A program made the translations under genes and the position numbers. This document shows, one piece after another, positions 53,457-64,000 of a stretch of 64,000 bases of DNA. Within the stretch, counting starts at the first letter, position 1. Every line of letters begins with the position of its first letter. This stretch comes from Strongylocentrotus droebachiensis (lineage: Eukaryota; Echinodermata; Echinoidea; Camarodonta; Strongylocentrotidae), in contig JAVYIG010001591.1 in the NCBI GenBank assembly GCA_035222895.1, positions 186,001-250,000 on the forward strand, given 5' to 3'. Below the pieces are notes generated by a model that did no database searches, was not told the DNA's origin, and saw only the letters and a program-made list of their open reading frames with translations.

Positions 53457-54270
53457 GGTGATGTATCAGTTCTTATTTATCCTATAGATATCCAACAAAT
53501 ATCCAACTTTCCAGAGAAAAACTTTAGCGATGAGAAGCAACTTCTTGTAACAGTCATTTGTTAATCATAATGTGAATTTGTGGCTGGGGTCCTACTCGCG
53601 GAATATGATGTTTTTTTACCTACAGAAATGTGGAACAAATATGAATGGTTTAGAGACAAATGAAAAAATGCCAATCCTCTGTTAAGTTATGCGATTCCAA
53701 TGTACTTTGTTTGACAATGACGATGCGATTAGGTCAAAAACATGATAGAAATTATTTTCGGAAAATGTCAATAGCCTTATGAGTCACCTATTGAAATGAG
53801 CAAACATGAAAATAACATATTGCGTAATCTGAATATGATCTCTATGGGCCATACAATAGGGATATTGAAATTGCTCTTGAGTTAATTTTTCGAAAATAGT
53901 TGCGTCCGGGTTCAAACCAGTACGCCCTACAGCTCAATAAAGACGTGAACCAGAGGACAAAATTCTAAGAAGTTAAACAAAATTTTAAGAATGAGTTTTA
54001 CATACATTTCAAACAGGAATGTTAATACCTTTTCTATCACCTCTAATGGATGCTTTTAAAAATACCGATCTGACAGAAATAAACTTATTCAGGAGTTTAG
54101 AGAAATTGGAATTTTGAAAACTCTAAGCAGTTCGCTTTTGATTGTGTATTTTCATAATCATGTAATATTGATAAGGATGAAACGACTCAACACCTTTTTG
54201 TTTAAATCGAAACACATAGTTACATAATTTAATTTCGCATCCCCCTCCTTTTTTCGTTATCAATCGAGTC
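53457..54270. other. Immediate upstream flank of the mucin gene
   Basis: Holds the 5' UTR and probably the promoter. No convincing core promoter could be assigned by eye. Confidence 0.4.
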
Positions 54271-54274
54271 CCAC

Positions 54275-54380
54275 CGTGCTAAAGCCAGGGTAATAATCGG
54301 GAGCGCCAGGAGGGTCAAATCTGACTGACATGAGCGCTATACAAGAACCCACTATCATTATTATTATTATTATTATTACC
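54275..54380 (+). mobile_element. SINE-like 3' fragment with (ATT)n tail
   Basis: CCAGGGTAATAATCGGGAGC is shared with the SINE body at about 33180; ends ATGAGCGCTATACAAG and (ATT)n. Confidence 0.55.
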
Positions 54381-55990
54381 ATCTATTATGAGCTAGAAAT
54401 ACCGTTTAAACTGTTTAATTGCTTTTATTGTTACAAAATTCCATCGGCCCTAGGTCTCTAAGCAGAATCGGTTGTGGTTATATCATAATAATGTTCTTAT
54501 CAAAGAGATGATTGGAACTACGTAGTCGAAGAATAGCAACGGAAAAAGACATGGGCACTCATCGGAATAACTCACATTCTGTTCCTTTAATTTCCGCTTG
54601 TATTATCTGATTTCGGTTTTTCTTGTTATTTATTCCGATTAGTTCAAGATGGAAAGCCGAAGGGTGGCTTTTTTCGTTGCTAATCTTCAATATTCTTATT
54701 CAGTATATTCCTATATCAATCTTCTTGAAGAATAAGGTTAGAGCACATAATGACTTGTACTGGAGACATAAAACACCGTCGGACTTTCCCGATATTAACA
54801 CACTAAATTCAGTTTTCTTTACAGAATGATTTATGATAAATGTACTCACCAAGTATTGTCTAAAAGCATTCAAATTCTTTGCTATATCTTACAACAGCTC
54901 TTAGGCAACGGCTCTCACACCTAAATGACAGCGCAAATATGGCATGGACTATTTCCCAACCGTCATGGAAATTTGTAGTTGAACTTCCTGAAAGAGCGAG
55001 CCAATAGAATTCATCGCTATATCGTGTTTGAAATGAAGGTGAAGGTTGAATAGGGGGCAGAATATTTACTGACGTCAAACACTGGTTCCACTTTTCAAAA
55101 GTTGATGGGATAGGTAAATACCGTACTCTTTACGAGGTTTGTCGTATTCGTTCCGCCGATGTTTAATGACATTTTTCATGTTAAAAACTAATCCTATTGG
55201 AATGTTGATAATGCTGCGGATGGATCTCATAATCAATGATATCATTCAAGAAGGAAGAAAACGAAAGGAAAAAAGTTTAAAGATGGCGAAAAGATTTGAT
55301 AAATCCTTGGTTTATTTTCCCTTTTTTGTCAAAGACAATTAAGACTTAAAGGAAAATGACACCCAACAAACTTTAAATTGAAAACGTAAACTTAAAATTG
55401 TCATCTAGTTAAAATATTTTGAAATTACTCCTATTTGATAACTTGGCAAGGAACATAATCTCTTAAAATTTGGCAGTTTTCTTGATAACCATTTTCCCAT
55501 ATGAGCTGTCATTTTTACCAAAATCAGTTAGGTGTAAATTTAAGATGTTTTTAGATTGCTCCCAATTATTGAATAAGCTTATCAGTTAAAGCTTGTTGGG
55601 GTTAATTTTCCTTATAATAGGAATCATTCATTTCTTGGGGACTAGTTTCCAAGTATAAACTTTTGTCCATCTCAAACGCTAGAATGTTAAGTGTTGAAAA
55701 TGTATTTCTCCTGCTACATGAAACATTAGTGATCCTTGAAAGAAAATTCCCAAACACACCCAAAGGTAAAGTTTTCTCTTTAATTCGATTAATGATTTGC
55801 AAAATACATTATATTAATGTACATTGATTTCTTGGATTGATTTTTTGGCCATAATTGTGTGTAATGATTGTTCTTTTGGAAATGAAAATAAAAACTAAGT
55901 ACCCCAAAAGTTGTTATTCTGGTGGCTATCTTTGATTCGAAAATGTAATAGTCTTTCTAAAAAAAGGCAAGATAATTAAAAGAAGTACTC
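54381..55990. other. Upstream flank, no gene recognised
   Basis: Short ORFs of about 60-75 codons have no recognisable motif or codon pattern. Confidence 0.5.
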
Positions 55991-55994
55991 AACC

Positions 55995-56400
55995 AAAAAA
56001 TTATCATTTTCCAAGGACCGTTTCTGTGGAACACTCTTCCTCATTACATACACAATTCTGCTAGTGTAAATGTATTCAAACTTAGATATAACGAATGTCT
56101 TTTGGGTAAATTGCTATGATCATTTGAATTCAAGACACATTTTATTTGTCTGTATGTTTGTTGTCGTGATTTGTGAATTGTATAATGATTAGTAACGAAT
56201 ATATTTAATTGTTTCTATTATAAAAAAGTCAACCTTTATATAACGATTGTGTTTCCTTTCAGGTTGCAATCCTGATTTAGTTTGTTTTTTGTCCTCGTCC
56301 AATATGTTCTCAATGTGCATTTTATGTTATATATCTGATTGTTATGTGTAATACTGTCTTTTTAACTGAATGAAATAAAATTAAATGAATTTAAATTTGA
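55995..56400 (+). pseudogene. 5'-truncated non-LTR retrotransposon, ORF2 C-terminus and 3' UTR
   Basis: Reads FQGPFLWNTLPHYIHNSASV then NVFKLRYNECLLGKLL and stop, the W-N-x-L-P-x-x-I-x-x-S-x-S-x-x-x-F-K end of CR1/L2-type ORF2. It is followed by a 3' UTR ending in AATAAAATTAAATGAATTTA. Transcribed away from the mucin gene. Confidence 0.8.
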
Positions 56401-57436
56401 TTTAAATGTTACAAAATAACATTGGTCGGGTGGGCGATTAAGATCTTATAATATAAAATTTTATATCAATGTGTTTTCCACAACCAGAAATGTATGAGAT
56501 GTGGTAAGGGTAATATCTTAATTAGCTATATGCATCAACCTACAAAGATATTCGATACACTCAGTTTAGCTTAATCAGCCTTCTTAGACGAGTTAAAATA
56601 AAAAGTATCTTCAAACACAATCAATGCTTTCCACTTTAATAAATGAAGTGTTAAATCCCCATTTAGAAGGTGCGGGGAATGATAAACCTTTGAATGGTAG
56701 ATTTTTCAAAGATCTTTCAAGATAATCAAAGTTTGTTCATTCTTTAAAAAATTGTTAAAAGTGTGACAATTTAGACAGCATGCAGAATGACAACACTTCA
56801 ATGTAGATACTTTAAACATGCCAGAACCCACCCGCTAAAGGTGTAATACGTTCAAAGTGTAATTCTCAATCACTCATTCACCCTTTAAATGTTGTTTGAC
56901 ATTTGAGTTTGGGCTATTGTGTGGGGAAAAACCCGCTGTCCTGTTTGATTAACTGTCAGCAAAGGTCAAAGACTTACAAATATTTGATTTGATTTATTTT
57001 AATAAATATGACAGCTTACATTTATTTATGGTTAAATACCTAATAAAGAATACATTTTATGAAAAGGAAAATGAAAATCTATGTGATCTTTCATCATTAT
57101 TGTTCATGGCCTGATAACTGATTGGAATTTTATACATGTTTAATAACTTATTAATGTCAATATGATTTGTCAAAAATACTGTACGTGATATTATTTTAAT
57201 CTCTCTTTAAACGGGAGTAGACATTAACCTCAATTATGGGCTCCTTTGTTGTGGAGTAAACATCCATTATTAAAACTGGTTAAATCCATCATTGATTTGA
57301 TGTGGATTTGAATCCAAAGCGGATTTCGACCCCTCTCATTTAAAGGCTCGCTCAAACATTATGATGATGTATGTATCTTAGAACACAGAGCTCGGTTATA
57401 CTACAACTCCTGCTACTATTAAACACACCTAATACT
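56401..57436. other. Intergenic, nothing recognised
   Basis: AT-rich; no ORF or clear repeat. Confidence 0.5.
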
Positions 57437-57444
57437 ATTTCATA

Positions 57445-59239
57445 CAGAGGCAGCGATCCCGGTAGGGGGCAGGGGCACAGTGCCCCTCCCCTTTTTTAAG
57501 TACTCAAAGGGGTCCTTTTTACATAGGAAAATTGCCCCTTTTACTTTGACACGTCCCCCTTGTCCTTCCTAATATATGCTCTTTTTCATTCGTATAAGTG
57601 CCCCTTCCCCTTTTCATTTATTTTAACATGTTCCTCTTTTTCTTTTTAATAAGAACCACTTCCCCCCCCCCCCTTCTCATAAAAGCCCCCTTTCACCTTC
57701 GATAAATGCCCCTATCAAAATCTTTGACAAGTGCCCCTATTAATTTTTTTAAGTGCCCCCTCCCCTTTCCACCTCTGATAAGTGCCCCTTTTATTTTGAA
57801 ACGTACACCTTTTCATTTGACAAGTCCACATTTTCCTTTGCAATAAGTGTCCATTTTCCATTCTCATAAGTGCCTTTTTTTAATCTCTAGTAAGTTCCCC
57901 TTTTCAGGTACAAAACGCGCCCCTTTTCACTTTTGATAAGCGCCTCATTCACCTCTGATAATTGCCTGTATTCAAATCTGAGGGGTTCCCCATTTCCTTT
58001 GTAAAAAGTGCCCCTTCCCCTACCCCTTTTTAACTCGGATAAGAGCACCATATATTTTCACATGTGCCCCCTTTTCCTTTTAATAAGTGCCCCTTTTCCT
58101 TATGATAAGTGTCCTTATTTAAAAAAGAACCCCTTACCCCTCTTATAAGTGCCCCTTTTCATCTCTTGTAAATGGCCCTATTCAATTATGAGATACTCGT
58201 TTTACTTTGACAAGTGCCCCTTCCCCTCCTAATAAGTGCTATTTTCATCTCATATAAATGGCCCTTTTATTTTGACACGTCCCCCTTGTCCTTCCTAATA
58301 AATGCTCTTTTTTATTCTTATAAGTGCCCCTTCCCCTTTTCATTTAGTTTAACATGTGCCTCTTTTTCTTTTTAATAAGAGCCACTTCCTCCCTTCTCAT
58401 AAAAGCCCCCTTTCACCTTCGATAAATGCCCCTATCAAAATCTGATCGGTGCCCCTTTTCTTTCAACAAATGGACATTTCCCTTTATCATTAGTGCCCTT
58501 TTTTTAATTCATAGGTGCCCCTTTTCACCTCTGATAATTAAACTTTTAAACATGATATGTGCCCCATTTTTCTTTCTAATAGGGAACCTAACCCCTTTTC
58601 ATGAATGCCCCTTTTCACTTCTTTTAAATGCCCCTATAAAAATATGATGGCTGCCTTTTTTCCGTCGACAAATGCCCATTTCCCATTCTTAATTAGCCTT
58701 TGTACTTTGACACGTGCTCCTTTTCTTTTCTAGTAAATGTCTTAACCCTTTCACAAAGTATCCTCTTTTCCTCTCATCATTAAACGTGCCCCTAATTTCA
58801 AGCGACTAAGAGCAAATTCCCCCAAAGCTCGTTCGTAGTTATAGCCTAGATGTTAAAACTATGTAACTTATCAAAGGTCTTTTTAGTCTTCCGTTATGAG
58901 AATGTGCTTCTTACCTCATCGGGATTGGGTTTCTCTCTTAATAAGATGTCGTTTTTCGCACTGCGACCTCAAAATCGCTTTACTCGCTCGCAATGAAATT
59001 TACCCAACTGCAAAGTATGATGCTTAAGCAATATCTGATATGATGTAAAAAGAGAAACAAATATTAAAACCATTCCTGATAATATAATCACAATATAGGG
59101 GTTTATACCAATATCTAAAAAAATTGTATATGTTCGCTTTGAGGATTTTCCTTTGAAGGTGCCCTTTATTTTCTCCAGAAAGTGCCCTGTTTTGTTTGTG
59201 CTCCCCTCCCCCACTTTGGAAGTCGCTCCGCCGCCTCTG
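57445..59239. mobile_element. hAT-like element filled with a decayed CCCC-TTTT minisatellite
   Basis: Ends CAGAGGCAGCG and, as complement, CAGAGGCGGCGGAGCG. Flanks ATTTCATA (57437-57444) and ATTACATA (59240-59247) match at 7 of 8 bases. From about 57490 to 58790 the body is a degenerate array of 25-30 bp units like TAAGTGCCCCTTTTCACCTT, with a ~725-bp higher-order duplication (GACACGTCCCCCTTGTCCTT at 57548 and 58274). No transposase is present. Confidence 0.8.
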
Positions 59240-59264
59240 ATTACATATCCTAATACTGCTAATA

Positions 59265-59335
59265 TTGCTACTACTCCTACTACTACTACTCACTACTACC
59301 CCTCCTAATACGACTACTACTACTACCGATTCTTC
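59265..59335. repeat. CTA trinucleotide repeat
   Basis: (CTA)n directly after the hAT-like element. Confidence 0.85.
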
Positions 59336-59359
59336 TGCTGCTTCCCACTCTTCCCACTG

Positions 59360-59935
59360 TTTCTTTTCTTTCCTTACTTATTCTCCGTGTACGTTTCTGA
59401 TATTTGGTACTACCTTACCAAGAGCGCCTTGATCTTTTATGGTACCCTTGATTCCATGTATAAAGATTTGCATCTGTGTTTTATTTGTGATTGAACAAAA
59501 AAATAACTTTGAAGTTGAATGTTTCGCCTCTCACTGAATGATTGTGAGGGGTCCACAATTTACAAGCTCTGCTTTTCAGTGGACCTCTCCATTTCCTATA
59601 TGCAGTTAAATTTACAAATTCAGTTTTTGTTTTCCTCAAATGTATAAATTACTGTTAAGATTTGTTTATTACAAATGTAAACATGTTTTGTATACATTGT
59701 ACATTGTATTCGTTATTATGTACTGTATTTTGTTGGAAATGAAGAAAAAAAAATTGTATCCTAAAATGCTTTACTTAAAGCCATTTAAGATTGTATAACT
59801 ACAAATAAGTTGAATTTTCTAAGCTATTGCAAATGTAAGTCGACATTCATTTTATGTAAGCGTTGTCGTTCATGTTTCGACAGAGTTATGGAAATAAAAC
59901 TATTTAAATGGAATTGAATTGAGTTTTAATTTTCC
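59360..59935 (+). mobile_element. LINE 3' end with AATTG tail
   Basis: GAGGGGTCCACAATTTACAA and CAGTGGACCTCTCCATTT form a short inverted pair. The sequence ends GGAATTGAATTGA. It is the plus-strand counterpart of the tails at 4121 and 12137. Confidence 0.6.
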
Positions 59936-60106
59936 AGAAAGCAGCCCACCCCCCCCCCCCCCCCCTTTCCTACTCATTCCACCCAGTCTCTTACAAACTA
60001 TGCTTAAAACATGAAGTCGCCATGATGCACGATTCGTAGTGTAGTTGGTCGTGCTTTTTCTTCTTTCATTTTTATGGAATCCAGAATTATTCAATAACGA
60101 GTTTAA

Positions 60107-60607
60107 AGGTAAAACAAAGTTTTGGGAAATTTTGAAAATTGGGTGGATAGTGATTCTTTACAATTTTGATATATTTGGATGCCCCTGTGTTGTATTATAA
60201 GCACTAGAAGATTTAGCCCCTAAAACACTTCTGCTTTAGAGAATAATTGAATATAACAATTTACCGGTGCTCCCGGTAAATTTTGATAAATTTCAAATAG
60301 CGCCTACGGCCGTACAATGGTAGCTGCGACCATGAAAATCTCTAGATATGTAGTTGTGATATATAATTTCCAAACGGGAATAGCTTATCGGTCGATTTCA
60401 GTCAAGAAACATTGTTTTATAGCTTAATTAATATCTTGACCTTGAGAGGGAGCTATACATCACAAAGCGTTTATTATTTTCAATTTCATAACTTTAGACT
60501 CGGTTTCAACCGCGACAACGATTTTTGAATATTTTATGATCGCATATGCTTCCAATATGTTCATTTGAACCGAATCCATGACCCCATACTAAAACTTTGT
60601 ATTACCT
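60107..60607. mobile_element. TTAA-flanked 501-bp MITE, copy 2 (inverted)
   Basis: TTAA at 60103-60106 and 60608-60611. Same length and sequence family as 24775-25275 in reverse orientation (GGTGGATAGTGATTC and TTTACCGGTGCTCCCGGTAA are shared words). Confidence 0.88.
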
Positions 60608-60611
60608 TTAA

Positions 60612-61480
60612 CCATCTTTACTGATTTCGCTACTAGTATTAATAAGCTGGAATGTGTTGTTTTATTATGTTTCTGTATAATTCAAAACATATGCTATATA
60701 CAACAATAGTTATTTTACTCATTATTCTCTGTAGATGAAAACGATTTCTGAGTTTTCTTATTTTCTGTATATCAGTCTGGAGGGATATCATAGTAAGAAT
60801 AATCCCTGAATAGAATCGCTCTTCAAACACCCTCATAATCGAAATATGACAAGAAAAAAGCTTCTGAAAAACCCCTTACTTCTACACTTTTTCTTCAAGA
60901 GCTCAAATTCAAACAATAATTACAAAACATACGGTCCTGATAGATGAATCACCCTACTACTCCTATATGAACAGGAGGGAGTAAATATGGTTTGCCACTG
61001 ACATGAATACCGGTATCCCAAAAAGCAGGTCACCCGACCTCCAGCAGATTAAAAGAGTAAAGTAATGTGATTTCAGACATAGCAGACACAAATAAATGAA
61101 GGAAGATTATTTAGTCTAAACGACAAAGATGTATCAGAGTGAGAAATTATTTGGCTACTGCGGAGATAATGCTTGTCGATTTTTTTCTTCTTCAGTGCAT
61201 TCTTCAAAGTCGTATGTGGTTAGGGCGTCGACCAAGTTAACCTAGATGGATTTAGAAAGATTGCATTCTTTCAGATCAAATATAGAAATGAATAGGCATA
61301 GCCGCGGAGGGGCGGGATGATAGAACTGAATCCCCGAACGGGTTGCGAAGATTTCCGAAAAATCAACCCAAAGGCAATTTCAAAAGCCTTGTATATCAAC
61401 AATGATCCCCTTTATACGACCATTATAATGACGTATAGCGTAATCTTAACACGGTTTCTATTGGATATAGAAGTGAATCC
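60612..61480. other. Intergenic, nothing recognised
   Basis: No ORF or clear repeat. Confidence 0.5.
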
Positions 61481-61484
61481 TGTC

Positions 61485-61670
61485 TATTAAGACCGATCAA
61501 GGGGGCATGAAAATTGGTCTTTAGAGGCAGGTGGTCTTTGTGTACAGGTTTCTGTAACTCAGGTATCAATGGCAAAGTCTATTCAAGGAAAATAAAATAT
61601 GTCATCTCTATAAGCAGGTGGTTTTTCTATACAAGTGGTCGCTAAAGCAGGTTTCACTGTATATGGTATT
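61485..61670. mobile_element. Probable transposon fragment
   Basis: Repeated GGTCTTTAGAGGCAGGTGGTC / AAGCAGGTGGTTTTTCTATA words ending GCAGGTTTCACTGTAT look like a DNA-element end. Only one end is seen. Confidence 0.4.
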
Positions 61671-61849
61671 TAAATTCCCCTCGAATGAATTTCTCTCGAT
61701 GAATTTCTCAAAAGTCTTTGTAAAACTGTTTTGAAAATCTGTTTGGTATGATACTCGGGTTAGGGGGAAGGGATGGAATTATTACACAGAAAGCCGAGAG
61801 GAAAATATAATTGGATGGATAGTGAAAATGAGGAGATTAGAGCAAGAGC

Positions 61850-62115
61850 TTGTGAGAGTGGTAGATTAAGGGGGAGAAAAAAAGAGAGAGAGAGAGAGAG
61901 AGATGATTGATAGAGTAGGATGGGTAGAAAGAGAGATGGAGAGGTAGAGAGAATGAAAGAGGGGATGAAACATAAAAGGATAGGGGAGTGAAGAGAGAGA
62001 GAAAGGGAAAAGAGAGATAGAGAAAGGGAAAGGAGAGAGATAGAGAAAGGGAAAAGAAGAGAGATAGAGAAAGGGAAAAGAAGATAGAGAAAGGGAAAAG
62101 CGAAAAGGTGTGTAG
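61850..62115. repeat. GA-rich microsatellite
   Basis: (GAGA)n and GAGAAAGGGAAAA repeats; the source of Ser/Phe/Leu-rich spurious ORFs. Confidence 0.9.
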
Positions 62116-62589
62116 AGGGGATATACAAAGAGGGGAAGGGAAGGACGACAGAGAACTAGAGGTGAATGAGTGGAGAGACAGGGGTGGAATCAAAGGGAAA
62201 AAACATTTCTAATCAATGCCCATAGGTACTTACAGCTGCATCATTATATGTATGGAGAGATGAATTGAATCATAAGTGACAAGAGTTAAAATATAAGGAT
62301 AGAATGATAGGGATTGAAAAATACGTACGAGGATATTAAAGTATGTTGAGGTAATAAAGAGAAAAGGTGGTGGAGATTGAGGTACGTAGAGGTAATAAAT
62401 AGAAAGAAGGGTTAATTAGTAACAATGTATAAAAGAGAGATAGCTTAACATGGAAATCGAAGGAAAGAGCAGTATGAGGATAAGCTGACAAAGCGTAATT
62501 GAGAGAAACAGATATAAACAGAAAGAGGGGTATATATTGCGAGAGTGGTGAACAGACAGAGACAGATAAAGAAACAGAGACAAAGAGAT

Positions 62590-62640
62590 ATACATACATA
62601 AAAAGGGAGAGAGAGGAAGAGAGAGAGAGGAAGAAAGGCG

Positions 62641-62681
<41 letters not shown>

Positions 62682-62705
62682 AGAAAGAGGTTTGTGTGTG
62701 TGTAT
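62590..62705. repeat. GA microsatellite
   Basis: Near-pure (GA)n. Confidence 0.95.
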
Positions 62706-64000
62706 TCTTAATCTTTAAAATGCGGGAGATTATATAGCTTCTTGTTTAAGCGAAAATAAGAGACAGTAGGATTTTAAAAGAGAACAGTAATTGTGTCAGG
62801 TTTATGACACGGGTTTGTTCACTCCTTCTTAAATCAATTTGTGATCGACAAAGTTCCCGTTTTCTCTTTTAAAAGTGAGGTTTCTTTTGCTTTTACTCCC
62901 TACCTCATCATCATTATCTTTTCTCCGCCCTAGTTAGCTCGATCTATAGAAAAAACATGCCACAATTATTTCGTTCTTGTCCCATTTTATTCTTTCTCCG
63001 TTAAATTACGCGCATCATATCTCGCTACATTGCTTGTTCTTTCTTTTAGATCGAAAATTCTTTTGTATTCGCTCAACAGAACTCATCAACAGCGAGGTCT
63101 TTTGTTCAATGATCTATCGGTTTTTCGCCCTAGTTAGCTCTTTCAATAACATTGTACGTCACGTACTGAGGTGTGTGAAGATGACAATGACGTATCACGT
63201 GACCCGAACATGAACTCTACATGAGAAACCGCCCTAAGAGTTGATTTATCGAAAATATTTGCGATCGTGCTCAGTCTAGAAACAATTACACATACTCTCA
63301 AAAAACGATATATTTACATAATAAATCCTCTATATCAATACGTGTCTTGGGCCATCTAGTTTCTTTTTTGTATAGATAATTTTGCCTGACTAGCTGTTTA
63401 ACGTCAGGTGATTGTAACGGTGGACTCATTTCTAGGGATTGTAGACAATACAAACAATATTATTTGCATATCACTTTTCACAATTCCCTTTTGTGTTTTT
63501 GGTAGCCCCTTTTCAAGCATATTTTCACAATCGACTCCATTTCAAGTTTTGGGCAAATATCATTGTTTTCTCTGAGTAAATGTTTGCCTCGCCGCCTGGC
63601 AGATCTCTCTGTAAGTTTTAAAAGGCATTCACCTCAATTAATATTTACTTTCCTTTTATTTATTGTTTAAATCTAAGCTTGGATTATCTGGCGGTTCAGT
63701 TTGTGTGTGTGTGAGGGGGGGGTGAGTGGGAGAAGGGGCATCAACCCAAATTCCTCTGGGAAAAAAAAAATTCCTCACATGTGAGATCGATTTCTACAAG
63801 GAGAATTATCCGACAAACAATGTGCAAAACAAAAATTTATAAAAAATATCGCTGCGGTCTACGATTTTTGCCGCGGGCTCCATTAAAGTGACTTGGTAAT
63901 ATTGTTGAAGGTTGATGAAAAAAATTGCTTAATTTTTGTATAAAATTTTACTTACTTTATTCCTTGTACTGTACTAACCCTCTGACATGCAAAAAATCCT
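62706..64000. other. Intergenic end of window, nothing recognised
   Basis: AT-rich with no gene or clear repeat apart from short homopolymers. Confidence 0.5.

Noticed and set aside
53474..53486. TATA-like word TATAGGATAAATA upstream of the ATG
   Set aside because: It lies only about 18-30 bp before the start codon, which would put transcription start at or after the ATG.
54623..55802. Short ORFs upstream of the gene
   Set aside because: No motif, no splice-compatible context; lengths expected by chance in AT-rich DNA.
61760..62193. Ser/Leu/Phe-rich ORFs of about 120 codons
   Set aside because: They are translations of GA-rich microsatellite; the same holds for 19228-19902, 36704-37005 and 37066-37477 outside the EGF exons.

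Overview
The window comes from a metazoan nuclear genome. The evidence is spliced exons with GT-AG borders, tRNA-derived SINEs, LINE 3' ends, many small inverted-repeat DNA elements, and AT-rich introns with microsatellites. The domain set (mucin, cbEGF, NIDO, AMOP, VWD, SEA, TM) and the repeat landscape suggest a marine invertebrate deuterostome, most likely an echinoderm. This placement is inference and was not checked by search.

One gene fills most of the window on the minus strand. I could join 39 coding exons from an ATG at 53456-53454 to a TAA at 1953-1951 with every splice phase agreeing. The CDS is 14,058 nt and encodes about 4,685 residues. It reads as a MUC4-like transmembrane mucin. 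In order it has a signal peptide, a giant Thr/Glu-rich tandem-repeat domain in one 8.3-kb exon, four near-identical cbEGF domains, NIDO, AMOP (with a Gly-Tyr repeat), VWD, an Ig/cadherin-like region with Cys-rich EGF-like modules, EGFs, a SEA-like domain, more EGFs, a second Ser/Thr-rich segment, a canonical SEA domain with a GSVIG cleavage-type motif, a last EGF, a transmembrane helix with a glycine zipper, and a cytoplasmic tail of about 120 residues. The NIDO-AMOP-VWD-(Ig-like)-EGF-SEA-TM order is that of vertebrate MUC4.

Layout, high to low coordinates: 53.5-64 kb is upstream flank with no recognised gene. It holds LINE 3' ends, a 1.8-kb hAT-like element filled with a decayed minisatellite, and a TTAA-flanked 501-bp element. 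49.2-53.5 kb holds exons 1-2 and two introns containing a hAT-like MITE and a TTACCCA-rich element with a SINE inside it. 40.9-49.2 kb is the repeat exon. 36-40 kb is the tandem cbEGF cluster. 25-36 kb is NIDO, AMOP and the start of VWD. 18-24 kb is the rest of VWD, the Ig-like region and a Cys-rich module. 7-18 kb is EGF, SEA, Ser/Thr-rich and TM. 1.9-7 kb is the cytoplasmic tail, with a 1.15-kb tandem dimer in an intron. 1-1.9 kb is the 3' flank, with a foldback element in the probable 3' UTR.

Points most worth a second look are the acidic, proline-free 114-bp coding satellite with its 2,280-bp (20-unit) internal duplication, the fact that the same 8.3 kb is open on both strands, the (Gly-Tyr)10 run inside AMOP, and several repeat families with clear target-site duplications.
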